Assembly: GCA_023137315.1 (NCBI GenBank)
Contig: JAGLPP010000104.1
Coordinates: 1-38,136, forward strand
Direction of reading: 5' to 3'
DNA from: Bacteriovoracaceae bacterium
Lineage (GTDB): Bacteria; Bdellovibrionota; Bacteriovoracia; Bacteriovoracales; Bacteriovoracaceae
Length of the DNA: 38,136 nt
In this document: in pieces, positions 7,151 through 16,032 of the stretch
Layout of the letters: the number at the start of each line of letters is the position of its first letter
Position numbering within the stretch: position 1 is the stretch's first letter
Notes under the pieces: model-generated
Database searches by the model: none
The model's input: only the letters and a program-made list of their open reading frames with translations
Told to the model about the DNA's origin: nothing
Program-made: the position numbers and the translations under genes

Positions 7151-9960
7151 AGTTCGTAGTTCTCATTAAGAATTAAAAAATAATAATTCAGGGCCCGTCC
7201 TGAAGGTTTGCATGTTGTCATAATACTGTCGGAATCCTTCATCCCACAAAGAGGATTGAAACTTGTCCATTTGAACGGCTCGGCCCTTTCCATCAGATAT
7301 GCAGGAGTACACTTTCTCATGCGATCCATTTCAGCTGCAGATGTTGGATTCCAAAGCGGGGAGGATTTGTTGATTTTACAATTTGATAATGTGTTAATTT
7401 CCCCGGTTTTGTCCAAATATGTTCTGGCAGATGAATGAAAAATGTTCATCCACACAATGTCATTATCAGAACCCTCTATCTCCAGCTTATCCACAATAAA
7501 GGAGCCAATCATCGTCAATTTTCCGGTTCTTTTTTTAATTTTTAAATACCGGCAAATCAAAAAACCCATGACGTGATTTGCCGTTGAGTTGATGATGCAA
7601 CGATCAAGTACACCGTAAGTATGAAAATTATCATGATTATTACCATCTATAATCAGCTTGTTTTTCACCTTGGCATCACTTGAATTGAAAACATGGCCAT
7701 AAGGGGCATTATAGTCCGTCTTGGTAGGAGCTGGAACAAACTGGTTTTCACCGTCAATTGGACGATAATTCCATGAAGTGAAACTTGATTCGGAATAGTC
7801 AGCATTATAGGTGGACGAACTGCCTCCTCCTGTTGAACCGCTTCCTGAAGTTTCAACATCGCTGCACATAGTGTAAAAATCGGGAGGGTTGGATGAAAGA
7901 ACCTCAATTTCCTCATCATCCAAACTTATGGATTTATTATCAAGAGTATTCCATGAAATGGTGCTGTAATTTTTTTTCACTTGATATCCACCCTTGAACT
8001 CAAAATCCATTTTATGGTGGAAAAATTTTGGCCCTCCGTCGCTAATGACGTCCGCTCCTGTGATTCCATCTGTGAGAAAGGAGTGAGCGCTTAACTCAAA
8101 GTTCGGAGTGAAATACCAATTTGTATCAGGGTAGGTGTCGTTGACATCGTTATTTTTAAAGACAATATCAAGTTTTAATTGAGATGCCCCGACCCCTTCT
8201 TTTAGTGAAATTTCAATTGTTGGTCTGGAATTGAACTCTTCAATTTTACGGTTAATTTTTTCGGATGGAGGGTATATTCTTTTGATTTTTTTACAATCAT
8301 ATTTCCCACTTTCCTCATTTAATGTGCAACTTTCATAGATAACCAATGTGGTGTTAATGGTTTTACTGTCAACAGTTTTGCTGACCTCCTTGTCGGTTTT
8401 ATCTTCCTCCAAATCCTTGGTGGTTCCATCATCCTTCTCGGATATAAGTTTGGTTTTAGTGGAGGCACTTAGGGTTTTTGTATCAAATATCTTTTCAACA
8501 GTTTTCCCGTCCTTTTTTCCATAAAGTGTTCGTGTATAAACCAGCTTGGTTTTAGTGGATTTTAAGTCATCCTTGATCCAGTCGGTATCCATTGGGACAA
8601 CGGCACCTGCGGCATCAATATCAAAAATTGCCGTTCTGTTTTTTCCAAGGGAAAAGGATATCGGATATATTGAAATCCCTTTTTCGTTTGTTCTTTTTTT
8701 CCAATTTACACTGATATGAAAATTTGAAACATTTTTCGCTCCACCGTCATTCCGGTATTCCAAATAATCTTCATCTTTATAAGTGTGAATAACGTCGGTA
8801 AATTCGTTCAATTTGGTCAATCCCATCAAATACTTGTTTGTTCCTCTTTTTTTAATAATCAATCTGGAATCACGGGTTTTGGAGGCATCATATTTTCTAT
8901 TTTGATAATCGATACACTTATTCATGTTTACAGTTGAAACAGGTTTTGAATTATAGGCAAAAAGACTTGTCAGGGCGTCTTCGTAAGCGACACGGTATAT
9001 TCCTCCCTTGAGTCCTTTAAATCCCTCGTACCTTGATTGAAATGTTGTATTTTTTCCGCCAGGTGTACTGGGGGTGAACATTTTAACATTCTTGCTCGAA
9101 TGGGTTTTCAAATCACCGGTCATATAGACCCTGTCCTTCAATAAAATTTTTTCGTCGGAAGGAGAATTTGAAGTGCCGGGGATAACAATGTCTCCATTTA
9201 CAAAAACAGGTGAATAAAAAATAATTCCACTTTTCGTTGACGATAGTTGATTATCATCTTTTGTGGGATTAATGCTGCTGCCGATTAAAAGGTTTTTGTT
9301 AAGAGAAAGTACATTCTGATTAATTTGACGAGGGAAGAAAATTACTTCGGAATATGCCTTACCCAGTATCTCGGTTTTCTTGTAGAGGTTCAGGTTGATC
9401 TTTACCAGAATATCGTTACCGTGCGAGTTTGGTTCACTTACGTATTCGACCTGGAGACGATCCCCCCTCAGGCCAAAACCTCCACTTCTCATCATTGTGT
9501 ACAGGGGATGGCCAGGAGTGATATTGCTTTTTTTGATGTTGAAACTCATCTTTCTCAGGCCAATCTTGCTGTTGCCTGCGTTATAAAATGATTCCAATTC
9601 CCCGCCATTATAACGATACTTGTTTTTGAATTCATTATCTGTTGCGTCCGAGATCAACAAACGTTCGAGATTTCCGCTATCCGTTATGCCGATACAGTTC
9701 TTTTTCTCGATTCCAGTTGAGAGATCAATGCATTTTCTTTCTTTTAGGATGTAATTGGCGAAAACCATGCCACCTTTCAAAGAGTCGGTGTATTTGGTTT
9801 CTTTACGCATCTTATGTTGAACAAATTTTTTGGTTTGCCAAACTTGTTGTGAGAAATAAGTGACTGTTCCAACGAGTGTTCCCCCGATAATCAATACTTG
9901 AATCAGAGAAAACCCACGGTTTCCCAATCCGGAAAAACCCCTTTTAAAGTCCTTAAACAT
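7147..9960 (-). CDS. Giant prepilin-like protein (937 aa), GspK/PilX-like position
   Basis: The N-terminus MFKDFKRGFSGLGNRG ends in a Gly16 prepilin-peptidase site followed by FSLIQVLIIGGTLVGTVTYF. Mature position 5, almost always Glu, is Gln here. Usual minor pilins are about 150-350 residues, and this one is 937. The extracytoplasmic part is rich in beta-forming stretches, Lys/Asp/Thr segments (around 480-530) and a Ser/Gly linker (SGSGSTGGGSSS) near residue 720 that probably separates two domains. It starts the operon, has a strong AGGGGGG ribosome site, and is followed by PilV- and PilW-like genes. In type II systems GspK is likewise the largest pseudopilin, lacks Glu5 and caps the fibre; a similar capping role here is inference. 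I recognise no enzymatic domain. Confidence 0.7.
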   Translation of the reverse strand: MFKDFKRGFSGLGNRGFSLIQVLIIGGTLVGTVTYFSQQVWQTKKFVQHKMRKETKYTDSLKGGMVFANYILKERKCIDLSTGIEKKNCIGITDSGNLERLLISDATDNEFKNKYRYNGGELESFYNAGNSKIGLRKMSFNIKKSNITPGHPLYTMMRSGGFGLRGDRLQVEYVSEPNSHGNDILVKINLNLYKKTEILGKAYSEVIFFPRQINQNVLSLNKNLLIGSSINPTKDDNQLSSTKSGIIFYSPVFVNGDIVIPGTSNSPSDEKILLKDRVYMTGDLKTHSSKNVKMFTPSTPGGKNTTFQSRYEGFKGLKGGIYRVAYEDALTSLFAYNSKPVSTVNMNKCIDYQNRKYDASKTRDSRLIIKKRGTNKYLMGLTKLNEFTDVIHTYKDEDYLEYRNDGGAKNVSNFHISVNWKKRTNEKGISIYPISFSLGKNRTAIFDIDAAGAVVPMDTDWIKDDLKSTKTKLVYTRTLYGKKDGKTVEKIFDTKTLSASTKTKLISEKDDGTTKDLEEDKTDKEVSKTVDSKTINTTLVIYESCTLNEESGKYDCKKIKRIYPPSEKINRKIEEFNSRPTIEISLKEGVGASQLKLDIVFKNNDVNDTYPDTNWYFTPNFELSAHSFLTDGITGADVISDGGPKFFHHKMDFEFKGGYQVKKNYSTISWNTLDNKSISLDDEEIEVLSSNPPDFYTMCSDVETSGSGSTGGGSSSTYNADYSESSFTSWNYRPIDGENQFVPAPTKTDYNAPYGHVFNSSDAKVKNKLIIDGNNHDNFHTYGVLDRCIINSTANHVMGFLICRYLKIKKRTGKLTMIGSFIVDKLEIEGSDNDIVWMNIFHSSARTYLDKTGEINTLSNCKINKSSPLWNPTSAAEMDRMRKCTPAYLMERAEPFKWTSFNPLCGMKDSDSIMTTCKPSGRALNYYFLILNENYEL

Positions 9961-10020
9961 CTGATGCCCCCCTAAACCTCAAAATACGTAGTTTAACACA
10001 GTATCCTGACAAAAAAAAAA

Positions 10021-10038
10021 TGTGGCAACAATGTCACA
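10021..10038. promoter_or_regulatory. Imperfect palindrome upstream of the giant prepilin gene
   Basis: TGTGGCAACAATGTCACA is an imperfect dyad (TGTGRCA arms) about 60-80 bases upstream of the prepilin start at 9960, in the 282-base divergent gap 9961-10242. It looks like a Crp/Fnr-family half-site pair, but the spacing between TGTGG and TCACA is 8, not the 6 of Crp. Function is speculative. Confidence 0.25.
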
Positions 10039-10059
10039 TATTTTAACATCGCCTGGGTT

Positions 10060-10087
10060 CAATAAAAAACTTTCAACCTTTTTATTG
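10060..10087. repeat. Perfect 9-bp inverted repeat in the divergent gap
   Basis: CAATAAAAA (10060-10068) and TTTTTATTG (10079-10087) are exact inverted copies around a 10-base loop. The site lies between the divergent prepilin and methyltransferase genes, so it is not needed as a terminator and may be an operator. The rest of 9961-10242 is AT-rich; the best plus-strand promoter guess (TTGAAA at 10096, TATAAC at 10121) has a long 19-base spacer and is weak. Confidence 0.3.
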
Positions 10088-10242
10088 GTAACTAATTGAA
10101 AACCTACATTTTATTTAATTTATAACTGACAATATTTTCTGGCATATTAATTGAGGAATTGTGTATTGGATTTGAATTTTCCCAAACCATCTGGTAATTT
10201 TCTTTTCAGGTTGATCGAAACATTTAATTATGAGGTGTTGGT

Positions 10243-11049
10243 ATGACAGTAGGTAGTGAAATTTCAGTGGAGTTGAAGCATAAGTTGTATGAGAAATCGG
10301 TTCAAAATCCGGATGGTGATATTGATTTTATTAACAAGGAATACAGAAAAATTTACGGCAAAAAACCCATGACTCTCAGAGAGGATTTTGGTGGAACAGG
10401 GTATATGGCGTGTGAATGGGTCAAGCTGGGGCCGGAGCATCGTGCATGGGCAATTGATCTGGACAATGAACCGATTAAGTATGGTATTGAAAATCATTAT
10501 GCCAGACTATTGGAAGGCGAGAAGGAAAGGATGAAATATCTTGAGGCAAATGTCATGGATGACCACAATATGAGATTGGATGTGGTCTGTGCCTTTAATT
10601 TCAGCTATTACATATTCAAAAAGCGCTCAAAACTCCTGGAATATTTCAAGAGTGTTAGAAAATCAATTGCGAAAGAGGGAATGTTTGTAATGGATCTTTT
10701 TGGCGGTTCGGAATGTTTCACTCCTCAGGAGGAGGAAACGGAATATGAGGATTTTTCCTACTTTTGGGATCTTGATAAATATAATCCACTCACCAATGAG
10801 TGTTTGTATTATATACATTTTGAAACCCATGAAGATGGCAAGCGTTATGAGAAGGCATTTACCTATGACTGGCGCATGTGGACAGCTTATGAGTTGGTTG
10901 AAATCCTTGAAGATGCCGGATTTTCCACAGTAAAAACCTATTGGGAAGGCGAAGATGAGGAAGATGGAACTGGTGATGGTGAATTTTTTGAAACAACAGA
11001 AGTTGAAAATTGTGAGTCTTGGGTATCTTATATAGTCGCAATTCCTTAG
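10243..11049 (+). CDS. Class I SAM-dependent methyltransferase-like protein
   Basis: This 268-aa protein has a SAM-binding segment TLREDFGGTGYMACEWVKLG (residues 44-63), in which the usual D-x-G-x-G-x-G appears as EDFGGTG. Next come AIDLDNEPIKYG (acidic residue after beta-2), LEANVMD (motif II) and VVCAFNFSYYIFKKR (motif IV). A glycine-containing FVMDLFGGSE strand and a very acidic C-terminal stretch (EGEDEEDGTGDGEFFE) follow. GAGG precedes the ATG. It stands alone, divergent from the prepilin operon and convergent with the nusB-side gene, which it overlaps by 4 bases at the 3' ends. The substrate is not evident. Confidence 0.72.
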   Translation: MTVGSEISVELKHKLYEKSVQNPDGDIDFINKEYRKIYGKKPMTLREDFGGTGYMACEWVKLGPEHRAWAIDLDNEPIKYGIENHYARLLEGEKERMKYLEANVMDDHNMRLDVVCAFNFSYYIFKKRSKLLEYFKSVRKSIAKEGMFVMDLFGGSECFTPQEEETEYEDFSYFWDLDKYNPLTNECLYYIHFETHEDGKRYEKAFTYDWRMWTAYELVEILEDAGFSTVKTYWEGEDEEDGTGDGEFFETTEVENCESWVSYIVAIP

Positions 11050-11465
11050 GCTTCCAGGTCAATTGTTTTGAATTTGAAGTTTGGAAATCTTTTTTCCATT
11101 CTTTCTTGATGTTTTTGCTTTGAAGAATCTATAAGCATAATTGAGTTGCGTTTACTTTTTTTAAGTTTGAGTACAAGGTTCATTAATTCTTCAAGATCGT
11201 TATCCGTCTTGTCCGTATCTGCCAGCATGTATGCAACAAAAAACGGGTTGCCAAAACTCTCGGATACAAAAAAGTTTTTTGTATCGGGAACACTTATCTT
11301 GCTGTCTTGGGTCATTCTCTCGTAGTGTCTGGATAAAAGGCCGTCCAAAAAATAGTCCAGAGAGTGAAAAGGTAATGGACGTGATAGTAATTTTTCGTTG
11401 GTAATCCAGAAAACACCGATGACATCTGGTTTTAAATTTAATTGGAGTTTTTCCACTTGTTTCAT
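11046..11465 (-). CDS. Unknown protein translationally coupled to nusB
   Basis: The 139-aa protein is not recognised. It has alternating short strands and helices: VIGVFWITNEK, a middle helix SLDYFLDGLLSRHYERM, the hydrophobic strand NPFFVAYMLADTDKTD, a helix ELMNLVLKLKKSKR, then SIMLIDSSKQKHQERM. There is no signal peptide or membrane segment. Its ATG overlaps the nusB stop as ATGA, so it is probably translated by ribosomes finishing nusB, and it ends the minus-strand housekeeping cluster. The strand-helix order suggests a small alpha/beta fold, but no motif supports a function. Confidence 0.6.
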   Translation of the reverse strand: MKQVEKLQLNLKPDVIGVFWITNEKLLSRPLPFHSLDYFLDGLLSRHYERMTQDSKISVPDTKNFFVSESFGNPFFVAYMLADTDKTDNDLEELMNLVLKLKKSKRNSIMLIDSSKQKHQERMEKRFPNFKFKTIDLEA

Positions 11466-11929
11466 TTTTGGACTCTGATTTTTTTGGCAATGCTGTCCAT
11501 AATACCGTTGACGAATGAAAACGATTCATTCTTTCCATATTTACGTGCCATATTTACAGATTCATTAATCACAACTTTGACAGGGGTTTTCTTGATATAT
11601 TTCATTTCAGTTACACCAAGAAGCAGTATTGTTAAATCAACCTTGTCTACATTTTCAAGCTTCCATCCTTTGAGGTGTGATTTGATGATTTCCATAACCT
11701 CCGCGTAGTTTTCGATAGTATGACTTATAAGCTTTTTGGCAAAAACCAACATGTTTTCATTGAGGTTGTTATCCAGATGGTCAGGGTCTTCTTCGGTATA
11801 GCTTTTATGAAATACGGTAAGCGCATCTTCAATTTCTTCCATTGGAATTTCTATTTTGGAAGACACCATCTGATATAAAAATTTCAGTGCATATTCTCTG
11901 GCAGCAGTAGGTTTTTGGTTGGATATCAT
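11462..11929 (-). CDS. nusB: Transcription antitermination factor NusB
   Basis: This 155-aa all-helical protein opens with AAREYALKFLYQM and ends with TPVKVVINESVNMARKYGKN then FVNGIMDSIAKKI, the signature C-terminal half of NusB. Together with NusE (ribosomal protein S10) NusB binds boxA RNA and supports antitermination of rRNA operons. It starts 10 bases after the nrdR stop with an AAGGAAG ribosome site. Adjacency to nrdR is common in bacteria, but the riboflavin genes often found between nrdR and nusB are absent here. Confidence 0.93.
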   Translation of the reverse strand: MISNQKPTAAREYALKFLYQMVSSKIEIPMEEIEDALTVFHKSYTEEDPDHLDNNLNENMLVFAKKLISHTIENYAEVMEIIKSHLKGWKLENVDKVDLTILLLGVTEMKYIKKTPVKVVINESVNMARKYGKNESFSFVNGIMDSIAKKIRVQK

Positions 11930-11939
11930 GGTACTTCCT

Positions 11940-12431
11940 TTAGGTCATCCTGACAGGCATGTGGCCATGGTTGACGCTGAATGAGATTTTTTTGTTTTTC
12001 AGGCCCTCGGCAAATTCATCAATATCCTTATAATTCCAATAGAACGAGGCAAATCTGACATAGGAGACGGGGTCCAGTTTGTATAGATTTTCCATAACGA
12101 TTTCACCGACGATATTTGCAGAGACTTCCTTTTCCCCTTTTTCAATCAGACTTTTTTCAACATTTTTTATGATATTCGTTATGTCATCGGTGGAAATACC
12201 TCTTTTATGACAAGCCTTTTTGAGACCCTTGATAATTTTTTCATGTTTATAATTTTCCCGACGGCCATCATTTTTTACTATGTATGGAAGTTGGATATGG
12301 ATGGACTCGTATGTGGTGAAACGTTTTTCACAGGATTCACATTTTCGTCTTCGTCTGACAGTATCTCCTTCCTGGAGTAGTCTTGAATCGATGACCTTTG
12401 TTTCTGGTGCGTTACAGATAGGGCAATACAC
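11940..12431 (-). CDS. nrdR: Transcriptional repressor NrdR
   Basis: This 163-aa repressor of ribonucleotide reductase genes has an N-terminal zinc ribbon (Cys3, Cys6, Cys31, Cys34 in CPIC and CESC) with the conserved DSR and RRRRKCE segments. An ATP-cone domain follows (from VKNDGRRENYKHEKIIKGLKKAC), which senses ATP/dATP. It normally binds NrdR boxes upstream of nrd operons; none is evident nearby. The start codon is GTG, 5 bases after AGGAG. It sits between glyA and nusB, both within about 12 bases, in the same transcript. Assignment is secure. Confidence 0.95.
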   Translation of the reverse strand: MYCPICNAPETKVIDSRLLQEGDTVRRRRKCESCEKRFTTYESIHIQLPYIVKNDGRRENYKHEKIIKGLKKACHKRGISTDDITNIIKNVEKSLIEKGEKEVSANIVGEIVMENLYKLDPVSYVRFASFYWNYKDIDEFAEGLKNKKISFSVNHGHMPVRMT

Positions 12432-12443
12432 AATATCTCCTGT

Positions 12444-13694
12444 CTAATAAACTGGAAATTCCTTGCAAAGAGCAAGTACTTCGTTTCGTGTTTGTGAAAT
12501 AAAGTGTTCATTATCGTTGTTCTTTAGAACGGAAACGATCCACTCGGCGATTTGTGCCATATGGTTTTCCTCTAGCCCTCTTGTTGTGATAGCTGGTGTT
12601 CCAAGTCTGATACCGGACGTAATGAATGGGGAGCGTTTGTCTCCTGGAATCATGTTCTTATTGCATGTAATACCGGCCGCTTCCAGAAATCTCTCGGATT
12701 TTTTTCCGGACAGTCCAACTGAGTCGGTTTTTCCAAGCATAAGGTGATTATCAGTTCCACCTGAAACTATTTCCATGCCATTTTTTATAAGGTTTTCTGA
12801 CAATGCCTTGGCATTTTTCAGAACTTGTTTTTGATAAGTTGTAAATTCTGGTTGTAAGGCTTCATGGAATGCTACTGCTTTGGCAGCAATGACGTGTTCA
12901 AGTGGTCCACCCTGAATACCTGGAAACATATTGAAGTTGATATCCTTGGCCAGATCTTCACGATGTGTGAGAATTAATCCACCTCGTGGGCCTCTTAGCG
13001 TTTTATGTGTTGTTGAAGTTACAAAGTCTGCGATTCCAACAGGGGTGGGATGAAGTCCTGCTGCAACAAGTCCTGCAATATGGGCCATGTCGACGAGAAG
13101 ATAGGCATCAACACTGTCGGCGATCTCTCTGAATTTTTTAAAATCAATGGTTCTTGAATAGGCGCTGGCACCGGCCACAATCATTTTTGGTTTTTCTTTT
13201 TGTGCAAGATCGGCGAGGGCCTCATAGTCAATGGTTTCTGTTTCCATATTAAGTCCGTATGGAACCACATTAAACAGTTTTCCGGAAAAGTTGACCGGTG
13301 ATCCGTGGGTAAGATGTCCTCCTTCAGCGAGGTTCATTCCCAAAATTTTATCGCCGGGTTTTAAAACACAAAAGTAGGCCCCCATATTTGCCTGTGAGCC
13401 TGAGTGTGGTTGAACGTTGGCAAACTCGGCACCAAAAAGTTTTTTGGCGCGATCTATGGCAAGTTGTTCCACTTCATCAATAAATTCACATCCACCATAA
13501 TAACGTTTTTTAGGATAGCCTTCGGCATATTTGTTGGTAAGAACCGAACCTTGAGTTTGCATGACTGCAGGGGAAGTGTAATTTTCTGAAGCGATCAGCT
13601 CTAATCCTTCTTCCTGCCTGGTATGTTCCTTGTTTATAAGATCAAGGATTTCCATGTCCATCTTTTTAAGGGATGTAGCATTTGGATGAAACAT
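12444..13694 (-). CDS. glyA: Serine hydroxymethyltransferase
   Basis: This 416-aa PLP enzyme interconverts serine plus tetrahydrofolate with glycine plus methylene-tetrahydrofolate, supplying one-carbon units. The Schiff-base lysine is Lys231 in [14 protein letters not shown]. Asp202 and His205 (VDMAHIAGL) contact the cofactor, and LIASENY plus [11 protein letters not shown] are conserved SHMT motifs. Full length, with the expected C-terminus. It follows fabF (17-base gap) and precedes nrdR (12-base gap), linking folate metabolism with the fatty-acid cluster. Confidence 0.96.
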   Translation of the reverse strand: MFHPNATSLKKMDMEILDLINKEHTRQEEGLELIASENYTSPAVMQTQGSVLTNKYAEGYPKKRYYGGCEFIDEVEQLAIDRAKKLFGAEFANVQPHSGSQANMGAYFCVLKPGDKILGMNLAEGGHLTHGSPVNFSGKLFNVVPYGLNMETETIDYEALADLAQKEKPKMIVAGASAYSRTIDFKKFREIADSVDAYLLVDMAHIAGLVAAGLHPTPVGIADFVTSTTHKTLRGPRGGLILTHREDLAKDINFNMFPGIQGGPLEHVIAAKAVAFHEALQPEFTTYQKQVLKNAKALSENLIKNGMEIVSGGTDNHLMLGKTDSVGLSGKKSERFLEAAGITCNKNMIPGDKRSPFITSGIRLGTPAITTRGLEENHMAQIAEWIVSVLKNNDNEHFISQTRNEVLALCKEFPVY

Positions 13695-13711
13695 TTTTTT
13701 ACTCCAATTTA

Positions 13712-14971
13712 TTAGTTAGTAAATCGTTTAAAAATAAGAGACGAATTAGTACCACCGAATCCGAAGGAGTTATTAAGTGCGTATTCCACCTGAACCTTCT
13801 GTGCATTTTTGGGTATATAATCTAAGTCGCACTCAGGGCCGGGATTGTCCAGATTGATGGTAGGAGGAAGTATACCCTCACGAATCGCCATTGCGCAAAT
13901 GATGGATTCCAATCCACCTGCTGCACCGAGCAGATGACCGGTCATGGATTTTGTTGAGCTGATTTTTAATTTGTAGGCATGATCCTTGAAAGTTTTTTTG
14001 AGTGCCTTGGTTTCTCCTATGTCACCCAACGGGGTTGCTGTTCCGTGGGCGTTGACGTAGCCGATCATTTCAGGAGTAATGCCGGCATCGGAAAGAGCTT
14101 TTTCTATACATTTTGAAGCACCGACCCCTTCGGGATGTGGTGCTGTAATGTGATATGCATCAGAACTTGAACCGTGACCTACAATTTCAGCAATAATAGT
14201 GGCCCCTCTTTTGAGTGCATGATCGAGATTTTCGAGAACAAGAAGTCCTGCGCCTTCTCCAATGACAAAACCGTCCCGGTCAGAATCAAACGGCCTTGAG
14301 GCACCTTGTGGGTCATCGTTTCTTTTTGAAAGGGCCTTCATTGAAGCAAAACCCGAGATTGGAAGATTGCAAATGACACTTTCTGCTCCACCAGTAACCA
14401 TTACATCCTGTTTGCCGGTTCTTATTTCGTTTACCGAAGCTGAAATGGCATGTCCGGATGAAGCGCAGGCACTCGAAAGGGAATAATTAACCCCAGTGAG
14501 TCCGAGAGAAATGCTTATCAGGCCGGAGGACATGTTCGGGATCAGGGAAGGGATAAAAAATGGAGATACCCTTCTTGATCCTTTTGCTAGAAAAGTTTCA
14601 TAGGTCTTCTCGATAACCGGAAATCCACCCATGCCGACGCCCATGATACAACCGATATTTTCAGGTTTGTACGGGTTTTGATCCTTGAGTCCACTGTTTT
14701 CCCATGCGCTCCAGGCAGAGTGGAGTGCCATATGTAAAAAGCGGTCAAAACGGGCCGCTTCTTTTTTGGGAAGAATTTCTTCTGAGATGGTGAAGTTTTT
14801 GACTTCTCCTGCTATCTTGACTGGAAGATTTTCCGTGTCATGATATTCAATCAGGGAAATTCCGGATTTACCTTCAATCAGACAGTTCCAGATTTCCCCA
14901 ATATTATGGCCAAGACCACAAATAGCGTCCATTCCGGTTATGACAACCCTGTTTTCATTTTGCTTCGTCAT
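13712..14971 (-). CDS. fabF: 3-oxoacyl-ACP synthase II
   Basis: This 419-aa condensing enzyme elongates acyl-ACP with malonyl-ACP. The catalytic triad Cys169 ([12 protein letters not shown]), His309 ([11 protein letters not shown]) and His346 ([14 protein letters not shown]) is complete, with the conserved Lys341. The C-terminal [12 protein letters not shown] loop is present. Length matches FabF rather than FabB. It lies directly downstream of acpP (20-base gap), the common acpP-fabF order. Cytoplasmic, part of the dissociated type II fatty acid synthase. Confidence 0.95.
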   Translation of the reverse strand: MTKQNENRVVITGMDAICGLGHNIGEIWNCLIEGKSGISLIEYHDTENLPVKIAGEVKNFTISEEILPKKEAARFDRFLHMALHSAWSAWENSGLKDQNPYKPENIGCIMGVGMGGFPVIEKTYETFLAKGSRRVSPFFIPSLIPNMSSGLISISLGLTGVNYSLSSACASSGHAISASVNEIRTGKQDVMVTGGAESVICNLPISGFASMKALSKRNDDPQGASRPFDSDRDGFVIGEGAGLLVLENLDHALKRGATIIAEIVGHGSSSDAYHITAPHPEGVGASKCIEKALSDAGITPEMIGYVNAHGTATPLGDIGETKALKKTFKDHAYKLKISSTKSMTGHLLGAAGGLESIICAMAIREGILPPTINLDNPGPECDLDYIPKNAQKVQVEYALNNSFGFGGTNSSLIFKRFTN

Positions 14972-14991
14972 GAAGTAATCCTTATTGGAAT

Positions 14992-15216
14992 TTATTGTTT
15001 CTTTTCAAGATATGTAACAATGTCCTTCACTTTTTTGAGACTTTCAGCATCTTCCTCAGGAATTTCTATGCCAAATTCATCTTCCATTTTCATCATGAGT
15101 TCAACGATGTCGAGTGAATCAAGATTAAGGTCATCAATAAAGCTGGTTTCCAGATTAATTTTTCCTGCTTCAATGTTTGTAGCATCACTGATTAGTTTTA
15201 CAATTCTCTCTTGCAT
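14992..15216 (-). CDS. acpP: Acyl carrier protein
   Basis: This 74-aa acidic four-helix protein carries the phosphopantetheine attachment site Ser34 in DDLNLDSLDIVELMM. The start at ATG 15216 is chosen because AGGAG lies 7 bases upstream and MQERIVKLI is the normal ACP beginning; an in-frame codon 30 bases upstream would add an atypical leader. It lies between fabG and fabF as in many bacteria and carries the growing acyl chain for the neighbouring Fab enzymes. Confidence 0.95.
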   Translation of the reverse strand: MQERIVKLISDATNIEAGKINLETSFIDDLNLDSLDIVELMMKMEDEFGIEIPEEDAESLKKVKDIVTYLEKKQ

Positions 15217-15273
15217 ACTGTTCTCCTGTAAGTCGGTAAGAGGCACAATGCCGGGGCCGACGTTATTTTTTTA

Positions 15274-16032
15274 TTATATGTAAAGACCGCCATCAATCTT
15301 TATTACTTCTCCTGTTATATAAGATGAAGCCTGACTTAGCAGAAAACTTACTAAATTGGCAACTTCGGAAGCTTCTCCCATGCGTTTCAGTGGTATTCCC
15401 GCAACATATGATTCTTTGACCTTCTCATTAAGCGTACTTGTCATGTCAGTTCCGATAAAACCTGGACATATTGCATTACAGCGCAAGTTGCGCGATGCCA
15501 TTTCCTTTGCCATGGATTTGGTAAAACCGATAAGTCCGGCCTTTGAGGCGGCATAAACCGTCTGGGCCGTATTGCCCATTAGTCCTACAACTGAACTGAT
15601 GTTGACGATTGAGACATTATTGGCCTTGAGAAAATTTCTGGATAAAATCTGAGTGACAAGGATTGCTCCTTTTAAATTAATATCAATAACTTCAGAAATT
15701 TCTTCGGGTTTGAGTCTCAGAATAAGTGTATCTTTTGAAATACCTGCATTGTTGACGAGACCAGAGATGGGCCCGAATTCCTTGATGAATCCGTCAAGTT
15801 CCTCTTTTATCTTTCCAGCGTCGGTAATGGTGAATTCCACCTTTGTTGCTTTTCCGCCAAGATCTTCAATTTCGCTCTTGAGTTCGGAGAAGCCTTCACG
15901 TCCAGGTCTCATGCTGCAGACGACATGTGCTCCCTGATTTCCCAATCCAAGGGCCACTGCTCTCCCTATGCCGCGATTGGCACCGGTAACAAGAATATTT
16001 TTATCTTTAAGGTCGTTATAAATGACGTTCAT
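15274..16032 (-). CDS. fabG: 3-oxoacyl-ACP reductase
   Basis: This 252-aa SDR-family enzyme reduces 3-ketoacyl-ACP using NADPH. It has TGANRGIG (16-23), NNAG (94-97), Ser147, Tyr160 and Lys164 (YAASKAG), and the FabG C-terminus YITGEVIKIDGGLYI. Its ATG overlaps the fabD stop by 4 bases, so translation is coupled. Unlike the SDR at 1497, its context fixes its substrate as acyl-ACP. Confidence 0.94.
   Translation of the reverse strand: MNVIYNDLKDKNILVTGANRGIGRAVALGLGNQGAHVVCSMRPGREGFSELKSEIEDLGGKATKVEFTITDAGKIKEELDGFIKEFGPISGLVNNAGISKDTLILRLKPEEISEVIDINLKGAILVTQILSRNFLKANNVSIVNISSVVGLMGNTAQTVYAASKAGLIGFTKSMAKEMASRNLRCNAICPGFIGTDMTSTLNEKVKESYVAGIPLKRMGEASEVANLVSFLLSQASSYITGEVIKIDGGLYI

Noticed and set aside
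10021-10038. Canonical Crp (cAMP receptor protein) site
   Set aside because: The half-site spacing is 8 bases instead of 6, and one arm has TGTGG instead of TGTGA.
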